Shown here: piece by piece, positions 54,682 to 62,860 of the stretch
Layout of the letters: every line of letters starts with the position of its first letter
How positions within the stretch are numbered: position 1 is the first letter of the stretch
DNA from: Pseudomonas sp. Z8(2022)
Lineage (GTDB): Bacteria; Pseudomonadota; Gammaproteobacteria; Pseudomonadales; Pseudomonadaceae
NCBI RefSeq assembly: GCF_025837155.1
Contig: NZ_CP107549.1
Location: forward strand, 4,030,001 to 4,094,000
Reading direction: 5' to 3'
Length of the DNA stretch: 64,000 bases
Position numbers and translations under genes: made by a program
The notes under the pieces: model-generated
What the model was told of the DNA's origin: nothing
The model's database searches: none
What the model saw: only the letters and a program-made list of their open reading frames with translations

Positions 54682-55980
54682 CTACAAAGCCTTTTCGAAC
54701 ACCTTGGAATTACGCTGGTAGTTGTACAGCGACGCGCGCGCAGTGGGCATGCGCTCGACGGAGCTCGGCTGGAAGCCGCGCTCGCGGAACCAGTGCGCGG
54801 TACGGGTGGTGAGCACGAACAGGGTCTTGATCCCCTGCGCCCGCGCCCTGGCCTCGATGCGCGCCAGCAGCTCGTCGCCACGACCGCCATGGCGGTAGTC
54901 GGGGTTGACCGCCAGACAGGCCAGCTCGCCGCAGTCGGAATCGGCGATGGGATACAGCGCCGCACAGGCGATGATCAGCCCTTCGCGCTCGACGATGCTG
55001 AACTGCTCGATCTCGCGCTCCAGCACTTCCCGTGAGCGACGCACCAGAATGCCCTGCTCTTCCAGCGGTCTGATCAGCTCGATCAGCCCGCCGACATCCT
55101 CGATGGTCGCCTCGCGCAGCGACTCGAACTGCTCCTGCGCCACCAGTGTGCCGTTGCCGGTACGGGTGAACAGCTCGCTGAGCAATGCCCCATCGGTGGC
55201 GTAGCTGACGATATGGCTGCGCTTGACGCCGCCACGGCAGGCCTCGGCGGCAGCATCGAGCAACTCGCCCTGATAGTTGCTACCCAGGCGCGCCAGATGC
55301 GCCGGCACCTGCTGCGGACGCAGCTCGCGCACCAGATTGCCGCTCTCATCGAGCAGGCCGTCCTCGGCACCGAACAGCAGCAGCTTGTCGGCACCCAGGT
55401 CGATGGCGGCGCGGGTAGCGACGTCCTCGCAGGCCAGGTTGAAGATTTCCCCGGTGGGCGAATAGCCCAGCGGCGACAACAGCACGATGCTGCGTTCGTC
55501 GAGCTGACGGTTGATGCCCTTGCGGTCGATGCGCCGCACTTCGCCGGTGTGGTGATAGTCGATGCCATCGAGCACGCCGATCGGCCGTGCGGTGACGAAG
55601 TTGCCACTGGTCAGTCGCAGACGCGAGCCCTGCATCGGCGAGGCGGCCATGTCCATCGACAGGCGCGCCTCGATGGCGATGCGCAGCTGGCCAACGGCAT
55701 CGATCACGCACTCCAGGGTCTGCGCATCGGTGATGCGCAGGTCGCGATGATAGTGCGGCGTCAGACCGCGGGCAGCGAGACGCGCCTCGATCTGGGGGCG
55801 CGAACCGTGCACCAGCACCAGGCGCACGCCAAGGCTGTGCAGGAGCACCAGATCGTGGACGATATTGGCGAAGTTCGGGTGGGCAACACCCTCGCCCGGC
55901 AGCATGACCACGAAGGTGCAGTCACGGTGGGCGTTGATGTAGGGCGAAGCGTGGCGTAGCCAGTTGACGTAGTCGTGCAT
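54682..55980 (-). CDS. argA: ArgA, N-acetylglutamate synthase
   Basis: Acetylates glutamate, entry to arginine synthesis. 432 residues from MHDYVNWLRHASPYINAHRD, the family length (an ATG two codons earlier, 55986, is an alternative). An N-terminal amino-acid-kinase-like domain (about 20-280) binds arginine for feedback control (LVLVHGSRPQIEARLA), and a GNAT acetyltransferase domain (about 290-430) has LAVNPDYRHGGRGDELL. argE lies upstream on the same strand, 64 bases away. Confidence 0.95.
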   Translation of the reverse strand: MHDYVNWLRHASPYINAHRDCTFVVMLPGEGVAHPNFANIVHDLVLLHSLGVRLVLVHGSRPQIEARLAARGLTPHYHRDLRITDAQTLECVIDAVGQLRIAIEARLSMDMAASPMQGSRLRLTSGNFVTARPIGVLDGIDYHHTGEVRRIDRKGINRQLDERSIVLLSPLGYSPTGEIFNLACEDVATRAAIDLGADKLLLFGAEDGLLDESGNLVRELRPQQVPAHLARLGSNYQGELLDAAAEACRGGVKRSHIVSYATDGALLSELFTRTGNGTLVAQEQFESLREATIEDVGGLIELIRPLEEQGILVRRSREVLEREIEQFSIVEREGLIIACAALYPIADSDCGELACLAVNPDYRHGGRGDELLARIEARARAQGIKTLFVLTTRTAHWFRERGFQPSSVERMPTARASLYNYQRNSKVFEKAL

Positions 55981-56044
55981 GAGCAATCCATTAACGTAGA
56001 GACGTAGGACGGCAGGGCCGTCATGTTCGGTCGGCAGGTCGGTC

Positions 56045-57211
56045 TCATCGTCGCAGCACGTCTTCGCTCCGGGTCAGGCAGTAGTGTTGGATCAGTTGGC
56101 GCAGCAGCGCCACGGTTGGTTCGATACGGGCCAGTTCCAGGTGTTCCCCTGGCTGGTGCGCGCAGTCGATATCGCCAGGGCCGAGCACCAGCGTCTCGCA
56201 GCCAAGGCGCTGAAGATAAGGCGCCTCGGTGCCGAATGCCACTGCCTGCGCGCTGTGTCCGGTAAGACGCTCGGCCAAGCGCACCAGCTCGGCATCGGCG
56301 TGCTGCTCGAATGGCGGCACTTCAGGGAACAGCGGGCCATAGTCGATGCGCACCTGATGCTTGAGCGCCAGCGGCTGCAACTTGCCACGAATGGCCTCGC
56401 GCAGCTGCTCCGGGTCCATGCCCGGCAGCGGGCGCAGGTCGAACTCCAGCGCACACTGGCCGCAGATGCGGTTGGGATTGTCGCCACCATGGATGCAGCC
56501 GAGGTTCAGCGTCGGCTGCGGCACGCCGAACTGCGGGTTGTTGAACTCACGCTGCCACTGTGCGCGCAGGCCGCGCAGCTCACCCATCACATCCTGCATG
56601 GCTTCGAGCGCACTGTGACCGAGCGCGGGGTCGGAGGAATGGCCGCTGCGCCCGAGGATATCGATGCGCTCCATCATCACGCCCTTGTGCAGGCGAATCG
56701 GTTTCAGGCCGGTCGGCTCACCGATCACCGCCGCCCGCCCGAGCGGCCGGCCGGCGTCAGCCAAGGCACGTGCGCCCGCCATCGAGCTTTCCTCGTCGCA
56801 GGTGGCGAGGATCAGCAGCGGTTGCTGGAAAGGCTGATCGAGCAGCGGCCGCACAGCCTCGATGACCAGGGCGAAGAAGCCCTTCATGTCGCAGCTGCCC
56901 AGGCCCACCCAGCGGTCGCCCACTTCGGTCAGCTTGAGCGGGTCGCTACGCCACAAGGACTCATCGAACGGCACGGTGTCGCTGTGCCCGGCCAGCACCA
57001 GCCCACCCGGCCCGGTTCCGCGACTGGCCAGCAGGTTGAATTTGCCCGGTGTGACCTGCTGGATCTCGCAGGTAAAGCCCAGCTCGCCCAGCCAGGTGGC
57101 GAGCAGATCGATCACTGCGCGGTTGGACATATCCAGAGAGGGCTGGGTACAGCTGACCGAGGGCGCGGCGATCAGTGCCGAGAATTGCTCGCGAAGTGAC
57201 GGTAATGGCAT
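56045..57211 (-). CDS. argE: ArgE, acetylornithine deacetylase
   Basis: M20-family zinc hydrolase removing the acetyl group from N-acetylornithine. 388 residues. Zinc/catalytic motifs LVLAGHSDTVPFD, LGSCDMKGFFA, ATCDEESSM, and C-terminal GTEAPYLQRLG with the last His near CAHQPGEHL. Organisms using the OAT cycle often lack argE, so keeping argA and argE together is worth noting. Upstream of argA on the minus strand. Confidence 0.93.
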   Translation of the reverse strand: MPLPSLREQFSALIAAPSVSCTQPSLDMSNRAVIDLLATWLGELGFTCEIQQVTPGKFNLLASRGTGPGGLVLAGHSDTVPFDESLWRSDPLKLTEVGDRWVGLGSCDMKGFFALVIEAVRPLLDQPFQQPLLILATCDEESSMAGARALADAGRPLGRAAVIGEPTGLKPIRLHKGVMMERIDILGRSGHSSDPALGHSALEAMQDVMGELRGLRAQWQREFNNPQFGVPQPTLNLGCIHGGDNPNRICGQCALEFDLRPLPGMDPEQLREAIRGKLQPLALKHQVRIDYGPLFPEVPPFEQHADAELVRLAERLTGHSAQAVAFGTEAPYLQRLGCETLVLGPGDIDCAHQPGEHLELARIEPTVALLRQLIQHYCLTRSEDVLRR

Positions 57212-57282
57212 GGCTCGGCTCTCTCGGTGCGGCAGGCCATCATAACAACAAGAGCGCCCGGCCAGGCCAGCCCGGAAACGAA

Positions 57283-57306
57283 GAAGCCCGGCACAGGCCG
57301 GGCTTC
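57283..57306 (-). terminator. Intrinsic terminator after pit
   Basis: On the minus strand GAAGCCCGGC, CTGT loop, GCCGGGCTTC then TTCGTTTC; ten-base perfect stem 18 bases past the pit stop. Confidence 0.8.
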
Positions 57307-57323
57307 GCTGGCACGCGATGCGA

Positions 57324-58589
57324 TCAGAGGAAGACCAGCATCATGATCTCGAAGTAGATGATCGCCAGGACCGCGCCGACCGGCAGGGTGACCACCCAGG
57401 AGGTGAAGATCTTGCCCACTACCGACAGGTTCAGCGCGCCGATACCACGCGCCAGGCCGATACCCAGTACCGCCCCCACCAGAGTGTGGGTAGTGGAAAC
57501 CGGCAGGCCGATGCCGGACGCCGCGACCACGGTACCGGCAGTGGCAAGTTCGGCGGCGAAACCGCGGCTCGGGGTCAGCTCGGTGATGCCCTTGCCGATG
57601 GTGGCGATGACCTTCCAGCCATAGGTAGCCAGGCCGATGACGATACCGCAGGCGCCGAGCAGCAGCACCCAGCCGGGAACCGCGGATTTGCCACCGATGG
57701 CCATGTCGCCACCAGCCTCGATCACACCCACCACCGCGGCCAGCGGGCCGACGGCGTTGGACACATCGCTGGCACCGTGGGCGAAGGCCATGGCGCACGC
57801 GGTGAAGATCATCAGAACCGCGAAAACCTTCTCGACGCTGGCAAAGTGAAAGCTCTTGTTGGCTTCGGCATCGACCTTGATACGCGTGAGCAGGAGGATA
57901 CCGATAGCGGCAACAACCAGGCCGACCAGGCACGCCAGCAGCACGGAGCCCGAAGTGGTGAAATGCAGACCAACGTGCTTGAGACCCTTGGTGAAGGTCA
58001 TAAGCGCCAGCATGAAGCCGGTCAGGAACATGTACACCGGCACCCAGCGCTTGGCATTGCGGAACGGATCTTCAGTGTCCATGATCAGCCATTGCACGCT
58101 CTTGAACAGACCGAAGGCGATAAGTCCAGAGAGGAAAGGCGTCACTACCCAGCTGGAAACGATCGGCACCAGACCACCCCAGTTGACCGCATCCACCGAG
58201 ACACCAACGGAAGCGAAACCGATCAACGCACCAACGATGGAGTGCGTGGTGGATACCGGCCAACCACGCAGCGAGGCCACCAGCAGCCAGGTGCCGGCGG
58301 ACAACAGCGCCGACATCATGCCCAGCACGAACAGGTCAGGCGGAATGGCGGCACTGTCGACGATACCGTTCTTGATGGTTTCGGTGACCTGTCCACCAGC
58401 CAGATAGGCCCCGCAGAACTCGAATACCATGGCGACCAGGATCGCCTGCTTGATGGTCAGCGCCTTGGAGCCGACCGAGGTGCCCATGGCGTTGGATACA
58501 TCGTTTGCCCCCACGCCCCACGCCATGAAAAAACCAAAGCAGCAGGCGAGCACGAGGAGTACGAAGCCGTATTCCGCGACAAGAGTCAT
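57324..58589 (-). CDS. pit: Inorganic phosphate transporter, PiT family
   Basis: Low-affinity phosphate/cation symporter. 421 residues, about ten membrane helices. Both signature motifs are present: GANDVSNAMGT at the N-terminal end and HGASDVSNAVGPLAA in the second half, each followed by PVSTTH-type loops (GWPVSTTHSIVGA, GLPVSTTHTLVGA). The DUF47 gene is directly upstream, 38 bases away. Confidence 0.95.
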   Translation of the reverse strand: MTLVAEYGFVLLVLACCFGFFMAWGVGANDVSNAMGTSVGSKALTIKQAILVAMVFEFCGAYLAGGQVTETIKNGIVDSAAIPPDLFVLGMMSALLSAGTWLLVASLRGWPVSTTHSIVGALIGFASVGVSVDAVNWGGLVPIVSSWVVTPFLSGLIAFGLFKSVQWLIMDTEDPFRNAKRWVPVYMFLTGFMLALMTFTKGLKHVGLHFTTSGSVLLACLVGLVVAAIGILLLTRIKVDAEANKSFHFASVEKVFAVLMIFTACAMAFAHGASDVSNAVGPLAAVVGVIEAGGDMAIGGKSAVPGWVLLLGACGIVIGLATYGWKVIATIGKGITELTPSRGFAAELATAGTVVAASGIGLPVSTTHTLVGAVLGIGLARGIGALNLSVVGKIFTSWVVTLPVGAVLAIIYFEIMMLVFL

Positions 58590-58627
58590 AGAAAATTACC
58601 TGTGGATTCCTGAATGGCAGCTGGCGA

Positions 58628-59305
58628 CTAGCGCGCCAGCAGTTGTTCCAGTCGGTTGCCGACACGCTCGGCACGGTCGGCGACGTCGCCAACCCAATCG
58701 ATGATCCGGTAGAGGAACATCACATCAACGGCGGGTAATTCCTTTTCCAGCTTGAACAGGGTGCGACGCACCTCGATCTGCTGACGATCAGTGTCGTGCT
58801 CGATATCCTCGAGCTCTTCGACCATGCGTTGCACGAGGGTGGCCTCACGGCCACCGAAACCGGTTTCCAGCAACTCATCCAGTTCATTCATGGCTTTCAG
58901 CGCCTGGGCACTGGCGTCCACGCAACGCTGTACATAAGCCAGCATCAGCGGCTGCAGCGCGGCGGGGATGGTCATCTGCCGGCCAAGCATAAGCCCGGCG
59001 ATGTCCTTGGCACGGTTGGCCACCTTGTCCTGCACGCTGAGCAGCTCCAGCAGATCGGAGCGTGGCACCGGCAGGAACAGGCTCTTGGGCAGGTGCATAC
59101 GCACGTTCTTCTTGAGCTTGTCGGCCTCGCGCTCCAGGCGCACCATTTCTTGCTGAACCTGCTCGACACGCACCCAGTCTTCGGCCATAACCGCCTCGAA
59201 GAACGGCACCAGATTGGCCGCGCATTCGTGTGCCTTGGCAATGTGCTGTTGCATCGGGCCGATAGGAGAGCGGCCGAACAGACTGACGAAGGGATTGGTA
59301 GGCAT
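58628..59305 (-). CDS. DUF47 (TIGR00153) Pit accessory protein
   Basis: 225-residue all-helical cytoplasmic PhoU-like protein, almost always paired with a pit gene. It begins MPTNPFVSLFGRSPIGPMQQH and has the family motifs NLVPFFEAVMAEDW and IIDWVGDVADRAERVGNRLE. It probably controls or assembles the transporter. First gene of the pit operon. Confidence 0.92.
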   Translation of the reverse strand: MPTNPFVSLFGRSPIGPMQQHIAKAHECAANLVPFFEAVMAEDWVRVEQVQQEMVRLEREADKLKKNVRMHLPKSLFLPVPRSDLLELLSVQDKVANRAKDIAGLMLGRQMTIPAALQPLMLAYVQRCVDASAQALKAMNELDELLETGFGGREATLVQRMVEELEDIEHDTDRQQIEVRRTLFKLEKELPAVDVMFLYRIIDWVGDVADRAERVGNRLEQLLAR

Positions 59306-59368
59306 AGGGTTGCCCCTGGCTGAAAAGAGTCGGCAAGTATACGGGGCGTCCCTAACGCCTACCAGCGT

Positions 59369-59397
59369 ATGTCATCAGTTCGTCACATTTCTGTACA
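59369..59397 (+). promoter_or_regulatory. Pho-box-like triple direct repeat
   Basis: Three seven-base units at exact 11-base spacing: ATGTCAT, TCGTCAC, CTGTACA. The PhoB site is built from CTGTCAT units with four-base spacers. The first unit matches 6 of 7, the others less. It lies 64 bases upstream of the DUF47-pit start and about 118 bases before the CYTH-CHAD start on the plus strand. The direction fits the plus-strand gene. Confidence 0.4.
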
Positions 59398-59504
59398 TTC
59401 GGCGCTACGGCCTGACAGCGCACGACCTTTGCTCTAACCTTGTGCGCCCGGAGCACCGCCCCGCCGAACTCCGTCCTCTACCGCTGCTGCGAGCCGTCAT
59501 CGCG

Positions 59505-60869
59505 ATGAACAAAGAAACCGAAATCAAACTGCGCGCCAGCCGTGCCACGCTGGCTGCCTTGCGCGAGCATCCGCTGCTGAAGAAACGCAACAAGAGCGGC
59601 TGGCAGCGCGCGGAGCTGTTCAACCAGTACTACGACACGCCGGATCGTGAACTGGCCGGCGCCAAGGTCGCCCTGCGCATCCGGCGCGACGGTGAGCAGT
59701 TCATCCAGACCCTGAAAAGCCGGGGCCAGAGCGTTGCCGGCCTGTCCGAGCGCAACGAATGGGACTGGTACCTGAGCAAGGCCAAGCTCGACCTGAAGAA
59801 ACTCGACGACAGCTGCTGGCCGGCCAGCCTGGCCGAGCTGGACAAATCGAGCCTGCAGCCGCTGTTCAGCACCGATTTCGTCCGTGAAAAGGCCGAGATC
59901 GCCTGGGGCCGAGGCAAGGCCAAAGTGGTTATCGAGGCAGCTCTGGATCTGGGCAAGGTGATCGCCGGCGAAGGCGAGGAAGAGATCTGCGAGCTTGAAC
60001 TGGAACTGCGCCAGGGCGAACCCGCCGCACTGCTGGAGCTGGCCTGCGAGCTGGCCGCCGAACTGCCGCTGATGCCCTGCGACATCAGCAAGGCCGAGCG
60101 TGGCTATCGTCTGTTCGATGCCGGCAGCTACAGCCTCAGTCTGCCGGCTCCCGAACTGAACGCCGAAATGAGCCTGGACGATGCCTTCGCCGCCCTCGCC
60201 TGGCATCTGCTGGGCGCCAGTCAGCGCCTGGCCGAGCAGTATCGCTGGAATGGCCACTGGAGCCTGTTGCAGCAGTGGCTGGAACAACTGATCGACCTGC
60301 GCGCCCTGCTCGCCAGCCTCGGCCAGGCCGCGCCACGTGCCAGCTCGCGAGAGCTGCGCGAAGCACTCGACGCCCTGCTCGACGATTGGCGCCCGCGCCT
60401 GGCGGCTGGCCAGAACGACGACAGCATGCGCCACAACGCGCCCGCCTTGTTCGCCGCCGAACTGGATGGCTGCCGCTGGGGTCTGCTGTCGCTGAAACTG
60501 TCGCACTGGCTGCTACAACGCAGCTGGACTGCAGAGCGCAACAACCGTGGCAACCGCCAGGGCAACGCAGCGCTGGGCAACTGGCTGCCGACCCTGCTGG
60601 GCGAGGAAGGTGCCGCCCTGCAACTGCGCCGCTACCAGCAGCAACCGGAAGACCTGGCCGAGCAGATGCCGCGCCTGGAGCGCCTGCTGGTCTGGCTGCG
60701 CCTGGCTCGCGGCACGCTGGAAGTCCCCGAGGTCGACCGCCTGTATGGCGAGCTGAACAAGCTGTACGGCCTGGCCCAGCAGCCACTGGACGAAGAAAAG
60801 CGCCAGCTGCGCGCGACTCAGACGCAGATCGTGAGCAGCCTCAAGGCCTGGAAGGTGCTGGTGAAATAA
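59505..60869 (+). CDS. ygiF: CYTH-CHAD protein, inorganic triphosphatase-like (YgiF type)
   Basis: 454 residues from MNKETEIKLRAS; the ExExK motif (ETEIK) of the CYTH phosphate tunnel is at the very start. CYTH covers about 1-200 (VALRIRRDGEQFIQTLKS, VREKAEIAWGRGKAKVVIEA, CELELELRQG). The C-terminal CHAD domain (about 225-450) carries conserved basic residues. E. coli YgiF (433 residues) hydrolyses triphosphate. CHAD domains bind polyphosphate, which links this gene to the neighbouring phosphate genes. The open frame upstream to 59214 overlaps the DUF47 gene. Confidence 0.9.
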   Translation: MNKETEIKLRASRATLAALREHPLLKKRNKSGWQRAELFNQYYDTPDRELAGAKVALRIRRDGEQFIQTLKSRGQSVAGLSERNEWDWYLSKAKLDLKKLDDSCWPASLAELDKSSLQPLFSTDFVREKAEIAWGRGKAKVVIEAALDLGKVIAGEGEEEICELELELRQGEPAALLELACELAAELPLMPCDISKAERGYRLFDAGSYSLSLPAPELNAEMSLDDAFAALAWHLLGASQRLAEQYRWNGHWSLLQQWLEQLIDLRALLASLGQAAPRASSRELREALDALLDDWRPRLAAGQNDDSMRHNAPALFAAELDGCRWGLLSLKLSHWLLQRSWTAERNNRGNRQGNAALGNWLPTLLGEEGAALQLRRYQQQPEDLAEQMPRLERLLVWLRLARGTLEVPEVDRLYGELNKLYGLAQQPLDEEKRQLRATQTQIVSSLKAWKVLVK

Positions 60870-60887
60870 CGGCTGGGCCTCACAACC

Positions 60888-60910
60888 TTCGCGGCTGAAG
60901 CCGCTCCTGC
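60888..60910. repeat. REP half-element after the CYTH-CHAD gene
   Basis: TCGCGGCTGAAGCCGCTCCTGC: one arm of the REP family seen in full at 15269-15347; no second arm nearby. Confidence 0.7.
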
Positions 60911-60944
60911 AGATCGCGGTATCGCCCCGATCAGTGACACCATG

Positions 60945-60973
60945 AAAAAACGGGCCCCGAGGGGCCCGTTTTT
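60945..60973. terminator. Bidirectional intrinsic terminator
   Basis: AAAAAACGGGCCCC, GAG loop, GGGGCCCGTTTTT: a strong stem with A-run on one side and T-run on the other, placed between the convergent CYTH-CHAD and spuH genes; it can stop transcription from both. Confidence 0.92.
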
Positions 60974-60990
60974 GCTTTCAACCAGAAGCC

Positions 60991-61878
60991 TTAGTTGCTG
61001 CTGGCGCTGCGACGGCTGTCGATGACCTGCTGCCAGGACGGATTGGTGGTCTCGTCCATGGCCTGCTGCATGGCCTTCTTGCGCTTTTCCTCGGCACGAT
61101 GGGCGAAGAACCAGGCCAGGAAGGTGGCGAACGACACCGCCAGCAGGATCAGGCTGGCCACTGCGTTGATCTCCGGCTTAACCCCCAGACGCACGGCGGA
61201 GAAGATTTCCATCGGCAGGGTGGTGGAACCGGGACCGGACACGAAGCTGGCCAGCACCAGGTCGTCCAGCGACAGGGCGAAGGACATCATGGCGCCGGCC
61301 GCCAGCGATGGCGCGATCATCGGCACGGTGATCAGGAAGAACACCTTCCACGGCCGCGCACCCAGGTCCATGGCCGCCTCTTCGATGGACATGTCCAGCT
61401 CACGCAGGCGCGACGACACCACCACCGCCACGTAGGCCGAGCAGAAGGTGGTGTGGGCGATCCAGATGGTGGTCATGCCGCGCTGCATCGGCCAGCCGAT
61501 CAGCTGCGCCATCAGCACGAACAGCAGCAGCAGCGACAGACCGGTGATCACTTCCGGCATCACCAGCGGCGCGGTGACCAGGCCACCGAACAGCGTGCGT
61601 CCCTTGAACTGGGTGATGCGGGTCAGCACGAAGGCCGCCAGGGTGCCCAGCGCCACCGCCGCGATGGCGGTGTAGCAGGCGATCTCCAGCGAGCGCATCA
61701 CCGAATTCATCAGCTGGGTGTTGTCCAGCAGGCCGACGTACCACTTCACCGACCAGCCACCCCACACCGTTACCAGCCGCGAGGCGTTGAACGAGTAGAT
61801 TACCAGGATGACCATGGGCAGGTAGATGAAGATCAGACCGACCCAGAGCATGATGCTGGAGAAACTGAAACGCTTCAT
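60991..61878 (-). CDS. spuH: SpuH/PotI, polyamine ABC transporter permease
   Basis: Second inner-membrane permease of the putrescine/spermidine importer. 295 residues, six membrane helices (first at about 8-28, LWVGLIFIYLPMVILVIY). The permease EAA loop is EEAAMDLGARPWKVFFLITVPMIAPSL. The C-terminal tail is charged (EEKRKKAMQQAMDETT). Its ATG overlaps the stop of a 26-codon ORF that repeats the end of spuG. Confidence 0.93.
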   Translation of the reverse strand: MKRFSFSSIMLWVGLIFIYLPMVILVIYSFNASRLVTVWGGWSVKWYVGLLDNTQLMNSVMRSLEIACYTAIAAVALGTLAAFVLTRITQFKGRTLFGGLVTAPLVMPEVITGLSLLLLFVLMAQLIGWPMQRGMTTIWIAHTTFCSAYVAVVVSSRLRELDMSIEEAAMDLGARPWKVFFLITVPMIAPSLAAGAMMSFALSLDDLVLASFVSGPGSTTLPMEIFSAVRLGVKPEINAVASLILLAVSFATFLAWFFAHRAEEKRKKAMQQAMDETTNPSWQQVIDSRRSASSN

Positions 61879-61955
61879 GGGCGGCCCTCCAGCTCTTTGG
61901 CTTGGTTACGGTTGAACAGGAACGATGAGGGCACGATCGAAAAGACAGTCGTCAT
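61875..61955 (-). CDS. 26-residue ORF duplicating the SpuG C-terminus
   Basis: Starts with ATG overlapping the spuG stop (ATGA) and ends in ATGA overlapping the spuH start, so it is coupled at both ends. It reads MTTVFSIVPSS then FLFNRNQAKELEGRP; the last 14 residues equal the end of SpuG. Over the final 15 codons including the stop, the two copies differ at four codons (Gln, Ala, Glu, Arg), all synonymous. The GAGCTGGAGGG that encodes ELEG also supplies the ribosome site of spuH. Probably a remnant of recombination with a paralogous pot operon that kept the coupling signal; a functional micropeptide is possible but not shown. Confidence 0.6.
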   Translation of the reverse strand: MTTVFSIVPSSFLFNRNQAKELEGRP

Positions 61956-62860
61956 GGTCTGCCCTCCAGTTCTTTCGCCTGGTTACGGTTGAACAGGATG
62001 ATGGGCACGATCAGGATCGCCAGCATCACCACAGCCAGGGCGGAAGCCACCGGCCAGTCGCGGTTGTTGAAGAATTCCTGCCACAGCACCTTGCCGATCA
62101 TCAGGGTCTCCGGACCGCCGAGCAGCTCGGGGATGACGAACTCACCGACCACCGGGATGAACACCAGCATCGAACCGGCGATGATGCCGTTCTTCGACAG
62201 CGGCACGGTGATCTTCCAGAAGTTGTTGAAGTTGCTCGACCCCAGATCGGACGCGGCCTCCAGCAGGCTGAGGTCGTGCTTCACCAGGTTGGCGTACAGC
62301 GGCAGGATCATGAACGGCAGGTACGAATAGACCACGCCGATGTAGACCGCGGTGTTGGTGTTGAGAATCTGCAGCGGCGAATCGATCAGGCCGAGCCCCA
62401 TCAGCACGCTGTTGAGCAGGCCGTTGTTGCCGAGGATACCCATCCAGGCATAGACACGGATCAGGATCGCGGTCCAGGTCGGCATCATGATCAGCAGCAG
62501 CAGCACGGTCTGATGCGACTTCGGGGCCCGGGCGATGGCGTAGGCCATCGGATAGCCGATCACCAGGCACAGCAGGGTGCTGAAGAACGCCACCTTCAAC
62601 GAGCCAAGGTAGGCCGACAGGTACAGAGCATCCTCGGAGAGGAAGATGTAGTTGCCGAAGTTCAGCAACAGGGTCAGCTTGTTGTCCACCCACTGGTAGA
62701 TTTCGGTGTACGGCGGGATCGCCACGTCGGCCTCGGCGAAGCTGATCTTCAGCACGATGACGAACGGCAGCAGGAAGAACAGGAACAGCCAGAGGAAGGG
62801 TATGCCGATTACGACATGCCGCCCTCCGGGCAGATAGCGCATCAGTTTGCTCGGCTTCAT
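61952..62860 (-). CDS. spuG: SpuG/PotH, polyamine ABC transporter permease
   Basis: First permease of the polyamine importer. 302 residues, six membrane helices (first at about 18-40, IGIPFLWLFLFFLLPFVIVL). EAA loop LEAASDLGSSNFNNFWKITVPLSKNGI. It ends FNRNQAKELEGRP. Overlaps spuF by four bases upstream and the small repeat ORF downstream. Confidence 0.93.
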   Translation of the reverse strand: MKPSKLMRYLPGGRHVVIGIPFLWLFLFFLLPFVIVLKISFAEADVAIPPYTEIYQWVDNKLTLLLNFGNYIFLSEDALYLSAYLGSLKVAFFSTLLCLVIGYPMAYAIARAPKSHQTVLLLLIMMPTWTAILIRVYAWMGILGNNGLLNSVLMGLGLIDSPLQILNTNTAVYIGVVYSYLPFMILPLYANLVKHDLSLLEAASDLGSSNFNNFWKITVPLSKNGIIAGSMLVFIPVVGEFVIPELLGGPETLMIGKVLWQEFFNNRDWPVASALAVVMLAILIVPIILFNRNQAKELEGRP

